Part shown: piece after piece, positions 8,687 through 17,576 of the stretch
How positions within the stretch are numbered: position 1 is the first letter of the stretch
How the letters are laid out: each line of letters starts with the position of its first letter
Assembly (NCBI RefSeq): GCF_000834655.1
Contig: NZ_JXQQ01000084.1
Span: forward strand, 62,001 to 126,000
Direction: 5' to 3'
Source of the DNA: Variovorax paradoxus
Lineage (GTDB): Bacteria; Pseudomonadota; Gammaproteobacteria; Burkholderiales; Burkholderiaceae_C
Length of the DNA stretch: 64,000 nt
Translations under genes and position numbers: made by a program
The notes under the pieces: generated by a model
Database searches by the model: none
What the model was told of the DNA's origin: nothing
Seen by the model: the letters and a program-made list of their open reading frames with translations, nothing else

Positions 8687-10510
8687 TTACTTCTTCTTCG
8701 CCGTGGCGGGATTCAGGCTCGTGATGCGCCCGCTCTCCGTGCCCGCGGTCTCGTCGATGACGGCGTTGATGAGGGTCGGGCGGCGCGAGGCGACGGCCTC
8801 GGTCAGCGCCTTCTGCAGCTCGTCGGCAGTGGTGGCGTTGACGCCCACGCCGCCGAAGGCTTCCATCAGCTTGTCGTAGCGCGCGTTCTTCACGAACACG
8901 GTGGGCGCCACGTCGGAGGTGCCGCTCGCGTTCACGTCGGTGCCGCGGTACACGCCGTTGTTGTTGAAGACGATGATGCAGATCGGCAGGTTGTAGCGGC
9001 AGATGGTTTCCACCTCCATGCCGCTGAAGCCGAAGGCGCTGTCGCCCTCGATGGCGATTACCGGCTTGTCGGTGACCACGGCGGCGGCGACGGCAAAGCC
9101 CATGCCGATGCCCATGATTCCCCAGGTGCCCACGTCCAGGCGCTTGCGCGGCTCGTACATGTCCACGATGCTGCGTGCGAAGTCCAGCGTGTTGGCGCCT
9201 TCGTTCACCACGATGGCATCGGGCCGCGCCTTCACCTGGTCGCGGATCACGCTGAGCGCGCTGTGGAAGTTCATCGGCGACGGACGCGCGGCGAGCGTCA
9301 CGGCCATCTTGGAGAGGTTCTTGTCCTTGCGCTCGGCGATGGCGCCGGTCCATTCGGTGGGCGGCTTGGCCCACTTGGCATCGATGCCGCCCAGCAGCGC
9401 CGCGACGCACGAGCCGATGTCGCCGATCACCGGCGCGGCGATGGCCACGTTGCTGTCGATCTCGGTCGGTGCGATGTCGATCTGGATGAACTGCTTGGCG
9501 CCCTTGTCCTGCGCCCAGGTCTTGCCCTTGCCGTGCGAGAGCAGCCAGTTCAGGCGCGCGCCGATGAGCAGCACCACGTCGGCCTCTTGCAGCACGTAGG
9601 AGCGTGCAGCGGCGGCCGATTGCGCGTGCGTGTCGGGCAGCAGGCCCTTGGCCATCGACATCGGGAGGTAGGGAATACCCGTCTTCTCGACCAGCGCGCG
9701 GATGTCGGCGTCAGCCTGTGCATACGCGGCGCCCTTGCCCAGCAGGATGAGCGGCTTCTTCGCACCCTTGAGGAGGTCGAGCGCGCGCTTGACGGCATCG
9801 GGTGCGGGGATCTGGCGCGGTGCCGGATCGACCACCTTGATGAGCGAGGCACGGCCCTTGGCCGCGTCCATGGTCTGCGCGAAGAGCTTGGCCGGCAGGT
9901 CCAGGTACACGCCGCCGGGGCGGCCCGAGAGTGCCGAGCGGATGGCGCGCGCGATACCCACGCCGATGTCTTCGGCATGCAGCACGCGGAAGGCGGCCTT
10001 GCACAGCGGCTTGGCGATGGCCAGCTGGTCCATCTCTTCGTAGTCGCCCTGCTGCAGGTCGACGATTTCGCGCTCGCTCGATCCGCTGATGAGGATCATC
10101 GGGAAGCAGTTGGTGGTCGCGTTGGCCAGCGCCGTGAGGCCGTTGAGGAAACCGGGGGCCGACACCGTGAGGCAGATGCCGGGCTTTTGCGTGAGGAAGC
10201 CCGCGGCCGCGGCGGCGTTGCCCGCGTGCTGTTCGTGGCGGAACGAAATGACCCGCATGCCCTCGGCCTGCGCCATGCGCGTGAGGTCGGTGATCGGGAT
10301 GCCGGGCAGGCCGAAGATGGTGTCGATGTCGTTCAGCTTCAGCGCATCGATGACCAGGTGGAAGCCGTCGGTCGTTTCGGCCTCCGGTGCGTCGTCCGCC
10401 ACCGGTTTGAGGGCTCGCACGACCGCATCGCCGTCAACGGCCCGGCTCGTGGGCTTGAGGGCGTCGTCCAGGGTCGTGGATGCCTCTTTGTCCGTTCTTA
10501 CTGAAGACAT
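8687..10510 (-). CDS. oxc: oxalyl-CoA decarboxylase
   Basis: A 607-aa thiamine-diphosphate enzyme that converts oxalyl-CoA to formyl-CoA + CO2. The ThDP-activating glutamate is E93 in FRHEQHAGN. The cofactor motif runs from GDSAFGFSG to the NNN about 30 residues later. The Oxalobacter enzyme has 568 aa; this one has about 40 extra N-terminal residues of low complexity before [13 protein letters not shown] 10510 is supported by AAGGAG upstream, so the extension is probably real. It is the first gene of the oxc-frc-PAS-frc run and is divergent from a Crp/Fnr regulator with a palindrome between them. Confidence 0.96.
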   Translation of the reverse strand: MSSVRTDKEASTTLDDALKPTSRAVDGDAVVRALKPVADDAPEAETTDGFHLVIDALKLNDIDTIFGLPGIPITDLTRMAQAEGMRVISFRHEQHAGNAAAAAGFLTQKPGICLTVSAPGFLNGLTALANATTNCFPMILISGSSEREIVDLQQGDYEEMDQLAIAKPLCKAAFRVLHAEDIGVGIARAIRSALSGRPGGVYLDLPAKLFAQTMDAAKGRASLIKVVDPAPRQIPAPDAVKRALDLLKGAKKPLILLGKGAAYAQADADIRALVEKTGIPYLPMSMAKGLLPDTHAQSAAAARSYVLQEADVVLLIGARLNWLLSHGKGKTWAQDKGAKQFIQIDIAPTEIDSNVAIAAPVIGDIGSCVAALLGGIDAKWAKPPTEWTGAIAERKDKNLSKMAVTLAARPSPMNFHSALSVIRDQVKARPDAIVVNEGANTLDFARSIVDMYEPRKRLDVGTWGIMGIGMGFAVAAAVVTDKPVIAIEGDSAFGFSGMEVETICRYNLPICIIVFNNNGVYRGTDVNASGTSDVAPTVFVKNARYDKLMEAFGGVGVNATTADELQKALTEAVASRRPTLINAVIDETAGTESGRITSLNPATAKKK

Positions 10511-10582
10511 GTCTCTCCTTCTGCTTTGGTGAATGGCCGAGGCCCGAGCCGGGACTATGATTCGGGGGCATGCTTTCGAACG

Positions 10583-10596
10583 TTGACCTCGGTCAA
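10583..10596. promoter_or_regulatory. FNR-type operator between oxc and its regulator
   Basis: A perfect palindrome TTGACC-TC-GGTCAA, i.e. TTGAC-N4-GTCAA with FNR-site geometry. It lies 73-86 bp upstream of the oxc ATG and 67-80 bp upstream of the regulator ATG. The same 12 defined bases recur upstream of tctC at 15666-15679. Confidence 0.7.
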
Positions 10597-10662
10597 CTTT
10601 CCGGAAAACGGCACCGGCCAGATGAACCAGAAGTTGTTGCGAATTCGAGCAAGACGGGACCC

Positions 10663-11271
10663 ATGACGTTGTTGGAAAACCACCCGGAAAAAAACATCAT
10701 TCGCGCGCAGCTCCGGCAGAACGTCCTGCTCAAGGACCTGAGCGAGAGCGACCGCGCCGAACTGGAAGCCCACCTCGTGATCGTGGACGGCAACAAGGGC
10801 GATTTCCTGTTGCACCAGGGGGTGCGCGAGATGGAGCAGTACTTCATCCTCGACGGCATCCTCAAACGCGTCGTGAGCAACCCGGAAGGCAAGGAAATGA
10901 TCCTTCGCTTCGCCGACGAGCACGACATGGAAACCAGCTATGCGGCACTGCGGCTGGGCACGCCGACGCCCTACGGCATCGTGTGCGTCACCAAGGCCCG
11001 CGTGGCGAGCCTGCCGCTCAAGGAATGGATCACCTTTCTCAACCGGCATCCCGAGACCAAGGAGCTGTTCGAGTACCTGGTGATGAAGGGGATGAGCGAG
11101 ATCATGGCGCACACGATCACGCTGCATCTGCTGGATGCGCCGGGGCGGGTGCACCGGTTCATGCGCAAGCACCCCGAGCTGGAAGACCGGATTCCGAGCA
11201 AGGAGCTGGCTTCGTATCTCAATCTCTCCGCGGAAACCCTTAGCCGGCTGCGCAAGCGCGGAAAAATCTAG
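10663..11271 (+). CDS. Crp/Fnr-family regulator of the oxalate genes
   Basis: A 202-aa transcription factor with an N-terminal cyclic-nucleotide-type beta-roll (about 20-110), a long dimer helix, and a C-terminal helix-turn-helix. The recognition helix reads [15 protein letters not shown]; its E-x2-S-R matches FNR (E209, S212, R213), which binds TTGA..TCAA half-sites. Only one cysteine is present, so the FNR iron-sulfur cluster is absent and the signal must differ. ATG 10663 is preferred over the earlier 10570, because the extra 31 residues are non-conserved-looking and overlap the operator. Divergent from oxc, it is probably autoregulated and probably controls the tct operon too. Confidence 0.88.
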   Translation: MTLLENHPEKNIIRAQLRQNVLLKDLSESDRAELEAHLVIVDGNKGDFLLHQGVREMEQYFILDGILKRVVSNPEGKEMILRFADEHDMETSYAALRLGTPTPYGIVCVTKARVASLPLKEWITFLNRHPETKELFEYLVMKGMSEIMAHTITLHLLDAPGRVHRFMRKHPELEDRIPSKELASYLNLSAETLSRLRKRGKI

Positions 11272-11289
11272 GCGCGGCCTCGAGATTTA

Positions 11290-11405
11290 CTCCCTCCCTC
11301 TCCGGGGGAGGGTTGGGGTGGGGGCAACCGGCACTGGAACTGCTGGCCGCGCTTCGATGAAAGCCGCCGTGCCCCCACCCCAGCCCTCCCCCGGAAGGGG
11401 ACGGA
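11290..11405. repeat. REP-like inverted repeat between convergent genes
   Basis: Arms GGGGGAGGGTTGGGGTGGGG (left) and the complementary CCCCACCCCAGCCCTCCCCC (right) differ at one position and are about 45 bp apart. It lies between the 3' ends of the regulator (+) and the kinase-like gene (-) and may serve both as a transcript end. Confidence 0.7.
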
Positions 11406-11430
11406 GCAAGGCAGGAAGCGCTCCCAAAAA

Positions 11431-12267
11431 TCACGTCTGTTTGGCAGAAGCGAAGCGGCGCGAAGTCGCCATCAGCCGCAACTGGTTGTGCACACCTGTC
11501 ACACCGGTCACCGCAGCCGCCACCGCTTCGGTCTGCGCGCGCTCTTCGGAGTTAAGGACGATCCCGCGCAGGATCACCTCCCCCTGGTTCGCATCGACCG
11601 TGACACGGATGTCGCTCGTCTCCGTCTGCTCCTTCAACGCCGCTTTCACGCGCGCCTGCAGCGCCATGTTCTTGAGCAGCGCGCGCGACGCAGGCGTCTC
11701 CGCGAACTCGGGGCGCGCCACCAGTTGGCTGATTTGCGCGACGCAGCTGTCGACCGTCACGCGGTCGGTGTTGAGCACCAGGTCGTAGAGCACCGGGTCG
11801 CCCCAGGTCACGCCGAACTGCGCATGCATGCGCGCAGCATGCGCCTGGTCGCTGCGGCGGATCTCGGCTTCGGCGAACGCGGCGTCGTCGGTCTCCAGGT
11901 CGCCCATGAGCCACTCGACGCGCTTCTCGAGCGAGCGCGTGATGCGCACGCACACCACGTGCGGCACGGGCCGCAAGAGGCAGGTCGCGCCCCATCCGCG
12001 CAGCACCACGTTGCCTCGGTCGGCGAGCGCGAAGAGCTCGTCGGCCGAGTAGAGCGCAACGCTGCGCTGGTCGGTCTTCAGGCGCTCCAGGAGGCCGGCC
12101 TTGCCGCCGCGCAGGCGGCCGATGAGGCTCTTGGAGACCTGCATCTTCTCGGCCAGGTGGTCGATGACTTCATGGCGCATGACGGCGAGCGAGAGCGTTT
12201 CCGCAAGCTTGACCGAAACATCCTTGGCGAGGGAACCCATCTCCTGGGTCAGTGCGATGACTGGCAT
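11431..12267 (-). CDS. cytidylate kinase-like protein with C-terminal BON domain
   Basis: A 278-aa protein. Residues 1-190 resemble the cytidylate-kinase-like family (MPVIALTQEMGSLAKDV, then R-rich lid region and FGVTWGDPVLYDLVLNTDRV). The usual P-loop pattern GSGG-K is degraded to GSLAKD, so ATP binding is doubtful. Residues about 205-265 form a BON domain (IRVTVDANQGEVILRGIVL, GVTGVHNQL), a fold linked to envelope or ligand binding. AAGGAG precedes ATG 12267. It follows tctA by 27 bp and is likely the last gene of the transporter operon. It could be a sensor of transport or nucleotide state; this is a guess. Confidence 0.82.
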   Translation of the reverse strand: MPVIALTQEMGSLAKDVSVKLAETLSLAVMRHEVIDHLAEKMQVSKSLIGRLRGGKAGLLERLKTDQRSVALYSADELFALADRGNVVLRGWGATCLLRPVPHVVCVRITRSLEKRVEWLMGDLETDDAAFAEAEIRRSDQAHAARMHAQFGVTWGDPVLYDLVLNTDRVTVDSCVAQISQLVARPEFAETPASRALLKNMALQARVKAALKEQTETSDIRVTVDANQGEVILRGIVLNSEERAQTEAVAAAVTGVTGVHNQLRLMATSRRFASAKQT

Positions 12268-12294
12268 GTGCGTGCTCCTTATTGTTCTCGCCGA

Positions 12295-13827
12295 TCAATC
12301 CACGGGCCGCTCGACGGCGAACTCGTCGGGCTTCTTCGGCGGCTTGATGAGCGCGATGCCCTTGGAGATCAGCGGCCAGAACAGCAGCACCAGAGCCAGC
12401 GTCGTGATGCCGCCCACCAGCGGGTTCGAGAACATGATCATCACGTCGCCTTGCGAGACCAGCATCGCCTGGCGGAACGAGTCTTCGGCCTTGTCCCCGA
12501 GCACCAGCGCCAACACCAGCGGCGCAAGCGGGAAGTCGAGTTTCTTGAACAGGTAGCCGATCACGCCGAAGCCGAGCATGAACCAGATGTCGAGCATCGC
12601 GTTGTGCACGGTGTAGGCACCGATGGCGCAGATCACGATGATCACCGGCGCGATGATCGAGAACGGAATGCGCAGGATCGAGGCGAAAAGCGGCACCGTG
12701 CTCAGCACCACGATCAGGCCCACGATGTTGCCCAGGTACATGCTGGCGATGAGGCCCCACACGAAGTCCTTCTGCTCCACGAAAAGCAGCGGTCCGGGCT
12801 GCAGGCCCCAGATCAGCAGGCCCCCCAGCAGCACAGCGGCGGTCGGCGAACCGGGGATGCCCAGCGCCAGCATCGGCAGCAGCGCGCTGGTGCCCGCGGC
12901 GTGCGCCGCGGTCTCGGGGGCGACGACGCCTTCCATCTGGCCGGTGCCGAACTTGGAGCCCTTCTTCGACATCTTCTTCGCGAGGCCGTAGGCCATGAAC
13001 GAAGCCGGTGTGGCGCCGCCGGGCGTGATGCCCATCCAGATGCCGATGAGCGAGCTGCGCAGCGACGTGACCCAGTACTGCGGCAGCTGCTTCCAGGTCT
13101 GCAGCACGACCTTGGGGTCGATCTTGGCGCTCTTGCCGGAGAACTTCAGGCCCTCTTCCATCGAGAGCAGGATTTCGCCGATGCCGAAGAGGCCGATCAC
13201 CGCGATCAGGAAGTCGAAGCCGCGCATCAGCTCGGGCTGGCCGAAGGTCAGGCGAAGCTGGCCCGTGACCGTGTCCATGCCGACCGACGCCAGCGCGAAG
13301 CCCAGCGCCATCGACGCGAGGATCTTGAAGGGCGAGCCCTTGCCCATGCCCACGAAGCTGCAGAAGGTGAGCAGGTACACCGCGAAGAATTCGGGCGAGC
13401 CGAACTTGAGCGCGAACTTGGCCACCAGCGGCGCGAGGAAGGTGATCATCACCACCGCGATGAACGCACCCACGAACGACGAGGTGAAGGCCGTGGTGAG
13501 CGCGGCGCCCGCATGGCCCTGCTGGGCCATCGGGTAGCCATCGAAGGTGGTGGCCACCGACCAGGGCTCGCCGGGGATGTTGAACAGGATCGAGGTGATG
13601 GCCCCGCCGAACAACGCACCCCAGTAGATGCACGACAACATGATGATGGCCGAGGTCGGCGACATCGTGAAGGTGAGGGGCAGCAGAATCGCCACCCCGT
13701 TGGCGCCGCCCAGCCCCGGCAGCACGCCGATGAGCACGCCAAGAATGATCCCCACGAACATCAGCGCGATGTTCATCGGGGTCAGGATCACTGCAAAGCC
13801 CTGCATCAGGGCGCTGATTTCGTCCAT
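12295..13827 (-). CDS. tctA: tripartite tricarboxylate transporter, large membrane subunit
   Basis: A 510-aa integral membrane protein of the TctA family with about 10-12 hydrophobic segments. The family motifs are present: GVLPGLGGANGVAILLP near 34-50 and GITPGGATPASFMAYG in the second half, an internally repeated signature. It forms the permease with TctB and works with the periplasmic TctC protein, driven by an ion gradient. It is 19 bp after tctB. The substrate is probably a carboxylate; the shared operator with oxc makes oxalate or a related acid a reasonable candidate. Confidence 0.95.
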   Translation of the reverse strand: MDEISALMQGFAVILTPMNIALMFVGIILGVLIGVLPGLGGANGVAILLPLTFTMSPTSAIIMLSCIYWGALFGGAITSILFNIPGEPWSVATTFDGYPMAQQGHAGAALTTAFTSSFVGAFIAVVMITFLAPLVAKFALKFGSPEFFAVYLLTFCSFVGMGKGSPFKILASMALGFALASVGMDTVTGQLRLTFGQPELMRGFDFLIAVIGLFGIGEILLSMEEGLKFSGKSAKIDPKVVLQTWKQLPQYWVTSLRSSLIGIWMGITPGGATPASFMAYGLAKKMSKKGSKFGTGQMEGVVAPETAAHAAGTSALLPMLALGIPGSPTAAVLLGGLLIWGLQPGPLLFVEQKDFVWGLIASMYLGNIVGLIVVLSTVPLFASILRIPFSIIAPVIIVICAIGAYTVHNAMLDIWFMLGFGVIGYLFKKLDFPLAPLVLALVLGDKAEDSFRQAMLVSQGDVMIMFSNPLVGGITTLALVLLFWPLISKGIALIKPPKKPDEFAVERPVD

Positions 13828-13846
13828 TTCGCTGTGCTCCGTGAGT

Positions 13847-14368
13847 TCAGTAGCCGAGGAACCGGAGGGGGTCGAGCGAGCCTTTGAAAAGCGGCACCTT
13901 GAACCACACCTCGAACATGCAGAAGAAGACCGTGTTGACCGCGAGGGCCGCGATCACGCTCTTCACCCACGAGTACTTGCCCAGCACGATCATGAAGAGC
14001 GCGATGTAGATCGCAGACGCCACATAGATTCCCAGGAACGTGATGGCCAGCACATACACCGTGGCCGGCACCAGCACCGAGAGCACGCGCTTCAGCTGCA
14101 CCGAATCGACGAACACCTCGGTGTTCCGGTTCTTGCCGAGCAGTGCCTGGTACAGGATGCCGGCGCCCGAGATCGTGATGATCACGCCGATGAAGAACGG
14201 GAAGTAGCCCGACCCCGGCCCGTCGCTCGTCCAGCCCGCGCCCAGCTTGCGGGCCTCGAACACCACCACCAGTCCGATGATGAGCAGCAGCACCGCCACC
14301 ACCGCCTCGACCACGTAGGTGGCAACGCCCGAACGCGCCGCCCCATCGGAAATTTCTTCGTGCTCCAT
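13847..14368 (-). CDS. tctB: tripartite tricarboxylate transporter, small membrane subunit
   Basis: A 173-aa TctB-family protein with four hydrophobic segments (VVEAVVAVLLLIIGLVVVF; YFPFFIGVIITISGAGIL; VLSVLVPATVYVLAITFLG; and a C-terminal one). GPGSGYFPF is the usual family signature. ATG 14368 is chosen: the longer frame back to 14482 is only the translation of an inverted repeat (LRQAQRERV). Confidence 0.92.
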   Translation of the reverse strand: MEHEEISDGAARSGVATYVVEAVVAVLLLIIGLVVVFEARKLGAGWTSDGPGSGYFPFFIGVIITISGAGILYQALLGKNRNTEVFVDSVQLKRVLSVLVPATVYVLAITFLGIYVASAIYIALFMIVLGKYSWVKSVIAALAVNTVFFCMFEVWFKVPLFKGSLDPLRFLGY

Positions 14369-14437
14369 GGAGCCCCCGTCATGTTTGTAAGAGAAGGAAG
14401 ACAGCGCGGTGCTCGACGCACGCTGACAGACCACAAC

Positions 14438-14497
14438 CCGTTCACGCTGAGCCTGTCGAAGCGCTGCGCAAGGCTTCGACAAGCTCAGCCCGAACGG
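14438..14497. repeat. 25-bp-arm inverted repeat in the tctC-tctB gap
   Basis: Near-perfect arms: CCGTTCACGCTGAGCCTGTC..GAAGC on the left and GCTTCGACAAGCTCAGCCCGAACGG (25 bases; 14473-14497) on the right, with a 10-nt loop. Two mismatches. It sits in the 160-bp gap between tctC and tctB. It resembles dispersed palindromes of Burkholderiales. It may lower expression of tctBA relative to the binding protein by protecting or ending the tctC message. Confidence 0.75.
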
Positions 14498-14528
14498 CTG
14501 TCGTCAATTCATCGGCCCCGAGTCCGGC

Positions 14529-15566
14529 TTACTTGCTGCTGGCCAGGAAGCCCGCGTCGGACATCAGCGTGCGGTGCGTCGTCTCGGCGGCGGTGAGCCA
14601 GTCGGCAAACGGCTTGCCGGTCATGAAGGTCGGGTTGAAGGCACCCTTCTCCATGTACTCCTTCCACTCGGGCGTGGCGGCCACCTTGGTGAGCAGGTCG
14701 GTGTAGAACTTCAGCTGCTCGGGCGTGACGCCGGCGGGCATGAAGATGCCGCGCAGCATCGTGTACTTGGTGGGCACGCCCGCCTCCTTGCAGGTGGGCA
14801 CGTCGTTCCACGATTGCGTGTCGGTCACCTTCGCCTTGAAGGGCATGCGCTCGTCGTCGAACACGCACAGCGCGCGCAGCTTGCCGGCGCGCCATTGCGC
14901 CACCGCCTCGATCGGGTTGTTGACCGTGGAGTGCACGTGGCCGCCCACCAGCTGCACCGCCACTTCGCCGCCGCCCTTGAAGGGCACGTAGATGAACTTG
15001 GTGCCCGTGGCCTTCTCGAGCGCGACGGTGATGATCTGGTCTTCCTGCTTGGAACCGGTGCCGGCCATCTTGAACTTGTTGGGGCCCGCGGCCTTGGTGG
15101 CCGCGATGTATTCGCTGGCCGTCTTGTAGGGCGCGTCCACGTTGGTCCACAGCACGAACTGGTCGAGCGCCAGCATCGCGACGGGCGTCATGTCCTTCCA
15201 GTTGAAGGGCACGCCCGTGGCCATGGGCGTGGTGAACAGGTTCGACAGCGAGATGATGATCTTGTGCGGATCGCCCTTGGCCTCCTTCACCGCCAGGAAG
15301 CCCTCGGCGCCCGCGCCGCCCGACTTGTTGACGACGATGAGCGGCTCCTTCATGAGCTTGTACTTGATGACGATGCCCTGCAGCAGCCGCCCCATCTGGT
15401 CGGCGCCGCCGCCAGTGCCGGCGGGGATGACGAACTCCACTGGTTTGGTGGGTTCCCAGGCGAAGGCCGGGGCGGCAACGGTGGTGGCACCCAGCGCCAG
15501 CACGGCCGCGCCAATGGCTTTCGCAGGCCAGCTGCGGGCGCGCGAAGCGATGTTCTTCATCGTCAT
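14529..15566 (-). CDS. tctC: tripartite tricarboxylate transporter substrate-binding protein
   Basis: A 345-aa periplasmic receptor of the Bug/TctC family. A signal peptide ends at AAPAFA-WEP near residue 36. KPVEFVIPAGTGGGADQMGR is the family N-terminal loop that grips the carboxylate, and the middle VPFKGGGEVAVQLVGGHV is also typical. GGAG seven nt upstream supports ATG 15566. First gene of the operon; an FNR-type palindrome lies about 100-113 bp upstream. Confidence 0.93.
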   Translation of the reverse strand: MTMKNIASRARSWPAKAIGAAVLALGATTVAAPAFAWEPTKPVEFVIPAGTGGGADQMGRLLQGIVIKYKLMKEPLIVVNKSGGAGAEGFLAVKEAKGDPHKIIISLSNLFTTPMATGVPFNWKDMTPVAMLALDQFVLWTNVDAPYKTASEYIAATKAAGPNKFKMAGTGSKQEDQIITVALEKATGTKFIYVPFKGGGEVAVQLVGGHVHSTVNNPIEAVAQWRAGKLRALCVFDDERMPFKAKVTDTQSWNDVPTCKEAGVPTKYTMLRGIFMPAGVTPEQLKFYTDLLTKVAATPEWKEYMEKGAFNPTFMTGKPFADWLTAAETTHRTLMSDAGFLASSK

Positions 15567-15665
15567 GTTTGTCTCCAGTCGGTGTAGGGTGCGCCCGTTG
15601 TTATTGTTGGATCTGAGCGGAGATACGAACAGGGCGGATGTTGCGCGCAGGCGTTCCGCGTCGAC

Positions 15666-15679
15666 TTGACCGTGGTCAA
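15666..15679. promoter_or_regulatory. FNR-type operator upstream of tctC
   Basis: TTGACC-GT-GGTCAA, identical at all 12 defined positions to the palindrome in the oxc/regulator gap; both copies are followed by ACTT... on the + strand (CAACTT). Predicted binding site of the Crp/Fnr regulator encoded at 10663. Confidence 0.68.
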
Positions 15680-15820
15680 CTTCTTGGAGATTTCGTATCG
15701 GGGTTAGCCCGCGCTGACGGGTTTTTTGCAGTGCAGCGAAGTCGCGGCGCGAACCCTATAAAATCGCGGCGCGCACCGGCAACCCCTCGCCGGCCGGGCA
15801 CCGAGCCCCTCGCGCCAGTC

Positions 15821-15895
15821 GTCTTCGTAGTTCAATGGATAGAACGGGGTCCTCCTAAGACTCAGATACAGGTTCGATTCCTGTCGAAGGCACCA
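15821..15895 (+). tRNA. tRNA-Arg (anticodon CCT)
   Basis: A full cloverleaf: acceptor strands GTCTTCG and CGAAGGC pair over 7 bp, the anticodon stem is GGGTC/GACTC with loop CTCCTAA (anticodon CCT, reads AGG), the T-arm is CAGGTTCGATTCCTG, and CCA is encoded at 15893-15895. A TATAAAAT box about 60 bp upstream (15757-15764) could be its -10 element. No integrase or attachment repeat is seen beside it. Confidence 0.96.
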
Positions 15896-15944
15896 CCACC
15901 AGCACCAACATCGACACCGGCAAGCCGGCGTCGAGCCCGCCGGA

Positions 15945-16280
15945 CTAGGCAGTCGGCCTCGGGCCGAACATGATGATCGCCATGCCGGCGAGACTCACCG
16001 CCACGCCGACCCAATCGGTGGTCGTCGGCCGGATGCCATCCACCGACCAGAGCCACAGCATCGCCACCCCGATGTAGACGCCGCCGTACGCGGCATAGAC
16101 ACGGCCGGCCGCCGCCGGGTGCAGCGAAAGCAGCCAGGCAAAGAGCGCCAGCGCGATCCCCGCAGGCACCAGCAGCCACGCCGACCGATCCTGCTTCAGC
16201 CAGAGATAGGGCAGATAGCAGCCGACGATTTCCGCCAGCGCCGTCACGATGAAAAGGGAGAGGGTCTTGAGCACTTCCAT
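15945..16280 (-). CDS. YnfA family (UPF0060) inner membrane protein
   Basis: A 111-aa protein with four membrane segments. [17 protein letters not shown] near 13-29, [16 protein letters not shown] near 62-77 and the C-terminal [19 protein letters not shown] are diagnostic of YnfA, a relative of small multidrug resistance transporters. ATG 16280 gives the family length of about 108 aa; the longer open frame upstream does not look like protein. Function in the cell is not established; the gene stands alone after the tRNA. Confidence 0.9.
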   Translation of the reverse strand: MEVLKTLSLFIVTALAEIVGCYLPYLWLKQDRSAWLLVPAGIALALFAWLLSLHPAAAGRVYAAYGGVYIGVAMLWLWSVDGIRPTTTDWVGVAVSLAGMAIIMFGPRPTA

Positions 16281-16559
16281 CCGGCGATTGTCCTGGCCTG
16301 CGACACCGAGGGCCTTCGTTGCCGCGCGCGAACGTGTCGTGACGCTCGATGCAACGCGTAGCCGCGCGCCGAATCCATCAGCCTTGCGCGATACGTGCCA
16401 TACGTATCCGCCAGCGGCTCGGGAAATGCTCGGGGTGCCGGTGCGGCTCCGGCGCGGGACGCGGCGACCAGCACGACCGGTCAGTTCGCATTTCACCGCC
16501 CCGCTGACAGCGTGCACCCGCCAAAGCCGATCGGACCCGGGCCTCGCAGCGCCGTTCGT

Positions 16560-16751
16560 TCAAAGAGGGTCCGGCACCGTCCGCTCTTCGATCCAGTGCG
16601 TGCCTTCGCCGAAGACCTCGTTGCCCACCTCGACCATGATCTCCAGGTCGCGGCGCAGCACGGCCGTGTCGGGCTTCCAGCTTGCGGCCGCCTGAATCTG
16701 GTGCTTGAGGTGACTGACGTCGCGCGACCAGCCCAACCGGATCTCTTTCAT
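16560..16751 (-). CDS. unknown 63-aa protein
   Basis: A small soluble acidic/basic protein starting MKEIRLGWSRDVSHLKH with no recognisable domain. Codon use looks normal for the genome and the sequence reads like protein. Start is uncertain: ATG codons at 16751, 16760 and 16763 are all in frame and none has a clear ribosome site. Stands between ynfA and the STM3941-like gene. Confidence 0.5.
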   Translation of the reverse strand: MKEIRLGWSRDVSHLKHQIQAAASWKPDTAVLRRDLEIMVEVGNEVFGEGTHWIEERTVPDPL

Positions 16752-16857
16752 GGCAGCCATCATTGAACAACGCGCGCCGCGGGGCAAATGCGGGAGCTGT
16801 TGTCCCTTCGGGGAGCACCCAAACTAAGGTTTACCTGCACGTGGCGCCATGCGCCAT

Positions 16858-17364
16858 CTACGGCTCGGCGCGCCGGAAGCGCTCGATGTGCCCGAGCAGT
16901 TCCTCGAGCGGCACGGGCAGCGATATCTGCGGAATGTTGATGACGAAGCCCACCAGCGACGAGTTCGCCTTCATCAGCGTGCGCTTGAGCGGCGACGCCT
17001 TGGCCAGGTAGTCCTTCGGGTTGCGCAGCGACACCCCGAGAAATTTTTGCTGCTGAAACCTGATGACCTGCGCATCGGCGATATCGGACCACGGGATGAA
17101 TCCCGCGGACAGCCCGGAGGCGTTGTCGGTGATGCCGCTGCGATCGATGGTGATCGCAGGCTTCCTCGACACGAGCCGGCTCAGTGCAAAAAGCGCGACC
17201 GCGCCGAGGAACACGATGCTTGCCCAGCCGATCAGCCAGCCCATGGCCTCGTCGCCCCGGATCGGATTCCTCAGCAGCCAGACGCCTCCTGCAACGAACA
17301 GTGCCGAGCCCGCAAAGAGCAGGCCGACGCGCAGGCGGCTGGGATAGATGACGACAGGAGTCAT
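16858..17364 (-). CDS. STM3941-like membrane protein
   Basis: A 168-aa protein with two membrane segments (VGLLFAGSALFVAGGVWLL near 13-31 and GWLIGWASIVFLGAVALFAL near 47-66) followed by a cytoplasmic domain: ITIDRSGITDNASG, GFIPWSDI and a run to HIERFRRAEP. This two-TM plus PH-like layout matches STM3941-family proteins, which have no established role. ATG 17364 fits the family start IYPSRLRVG; the frame further upstream is not protein-like. Confidence 0.75.
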   Translation of the reverse strand: MTPVVIYPSRLRVGLLFAGSALFVAGGVWLLRNPIRGDEAMGWLIGWASIVFLGAVALFALSRLVSRKPAITIDRSGITDNASGLSAGFIPWSDIADAQVIRFQQQKFLGVSLRNPKDYLAKASPLKRTLMKANSSLVGFVINIPQISLPVPLEELLGHIERFRRAEP

Positions 17365-17576
17365 GGGAAGCGGGTCCTGGAGATGAAGGCTGCGGCAGGT
17401 TAACGCCTCCGCGCGGCAACGCAAAACAGAGGCCCCGCACGCCCCGGACGGCACCCATCGCGCGGTTCAAGAAGTTCTTGCAATTGAGACAGGCCTTTGC
17501 GGCAAAACGTCTCACTGCAATTCCTCCCTCGCATCCCCTCCTCGCCTACGCTGGGCGCACAGGAAGGAAGCAACGA

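Noticed and set aside
14369-14482. N-terminal extension of TctB
   Set aside because: It is the translation of one arm of the inverted repeat, and the ATG at 14368 gives the family length.
15821-15895. tRNA-Arg as the attachment site of a genomic island
   Set aside because: No integrase, no direct repeat of the tRNA 3' end and no foreign-looking block next to it.
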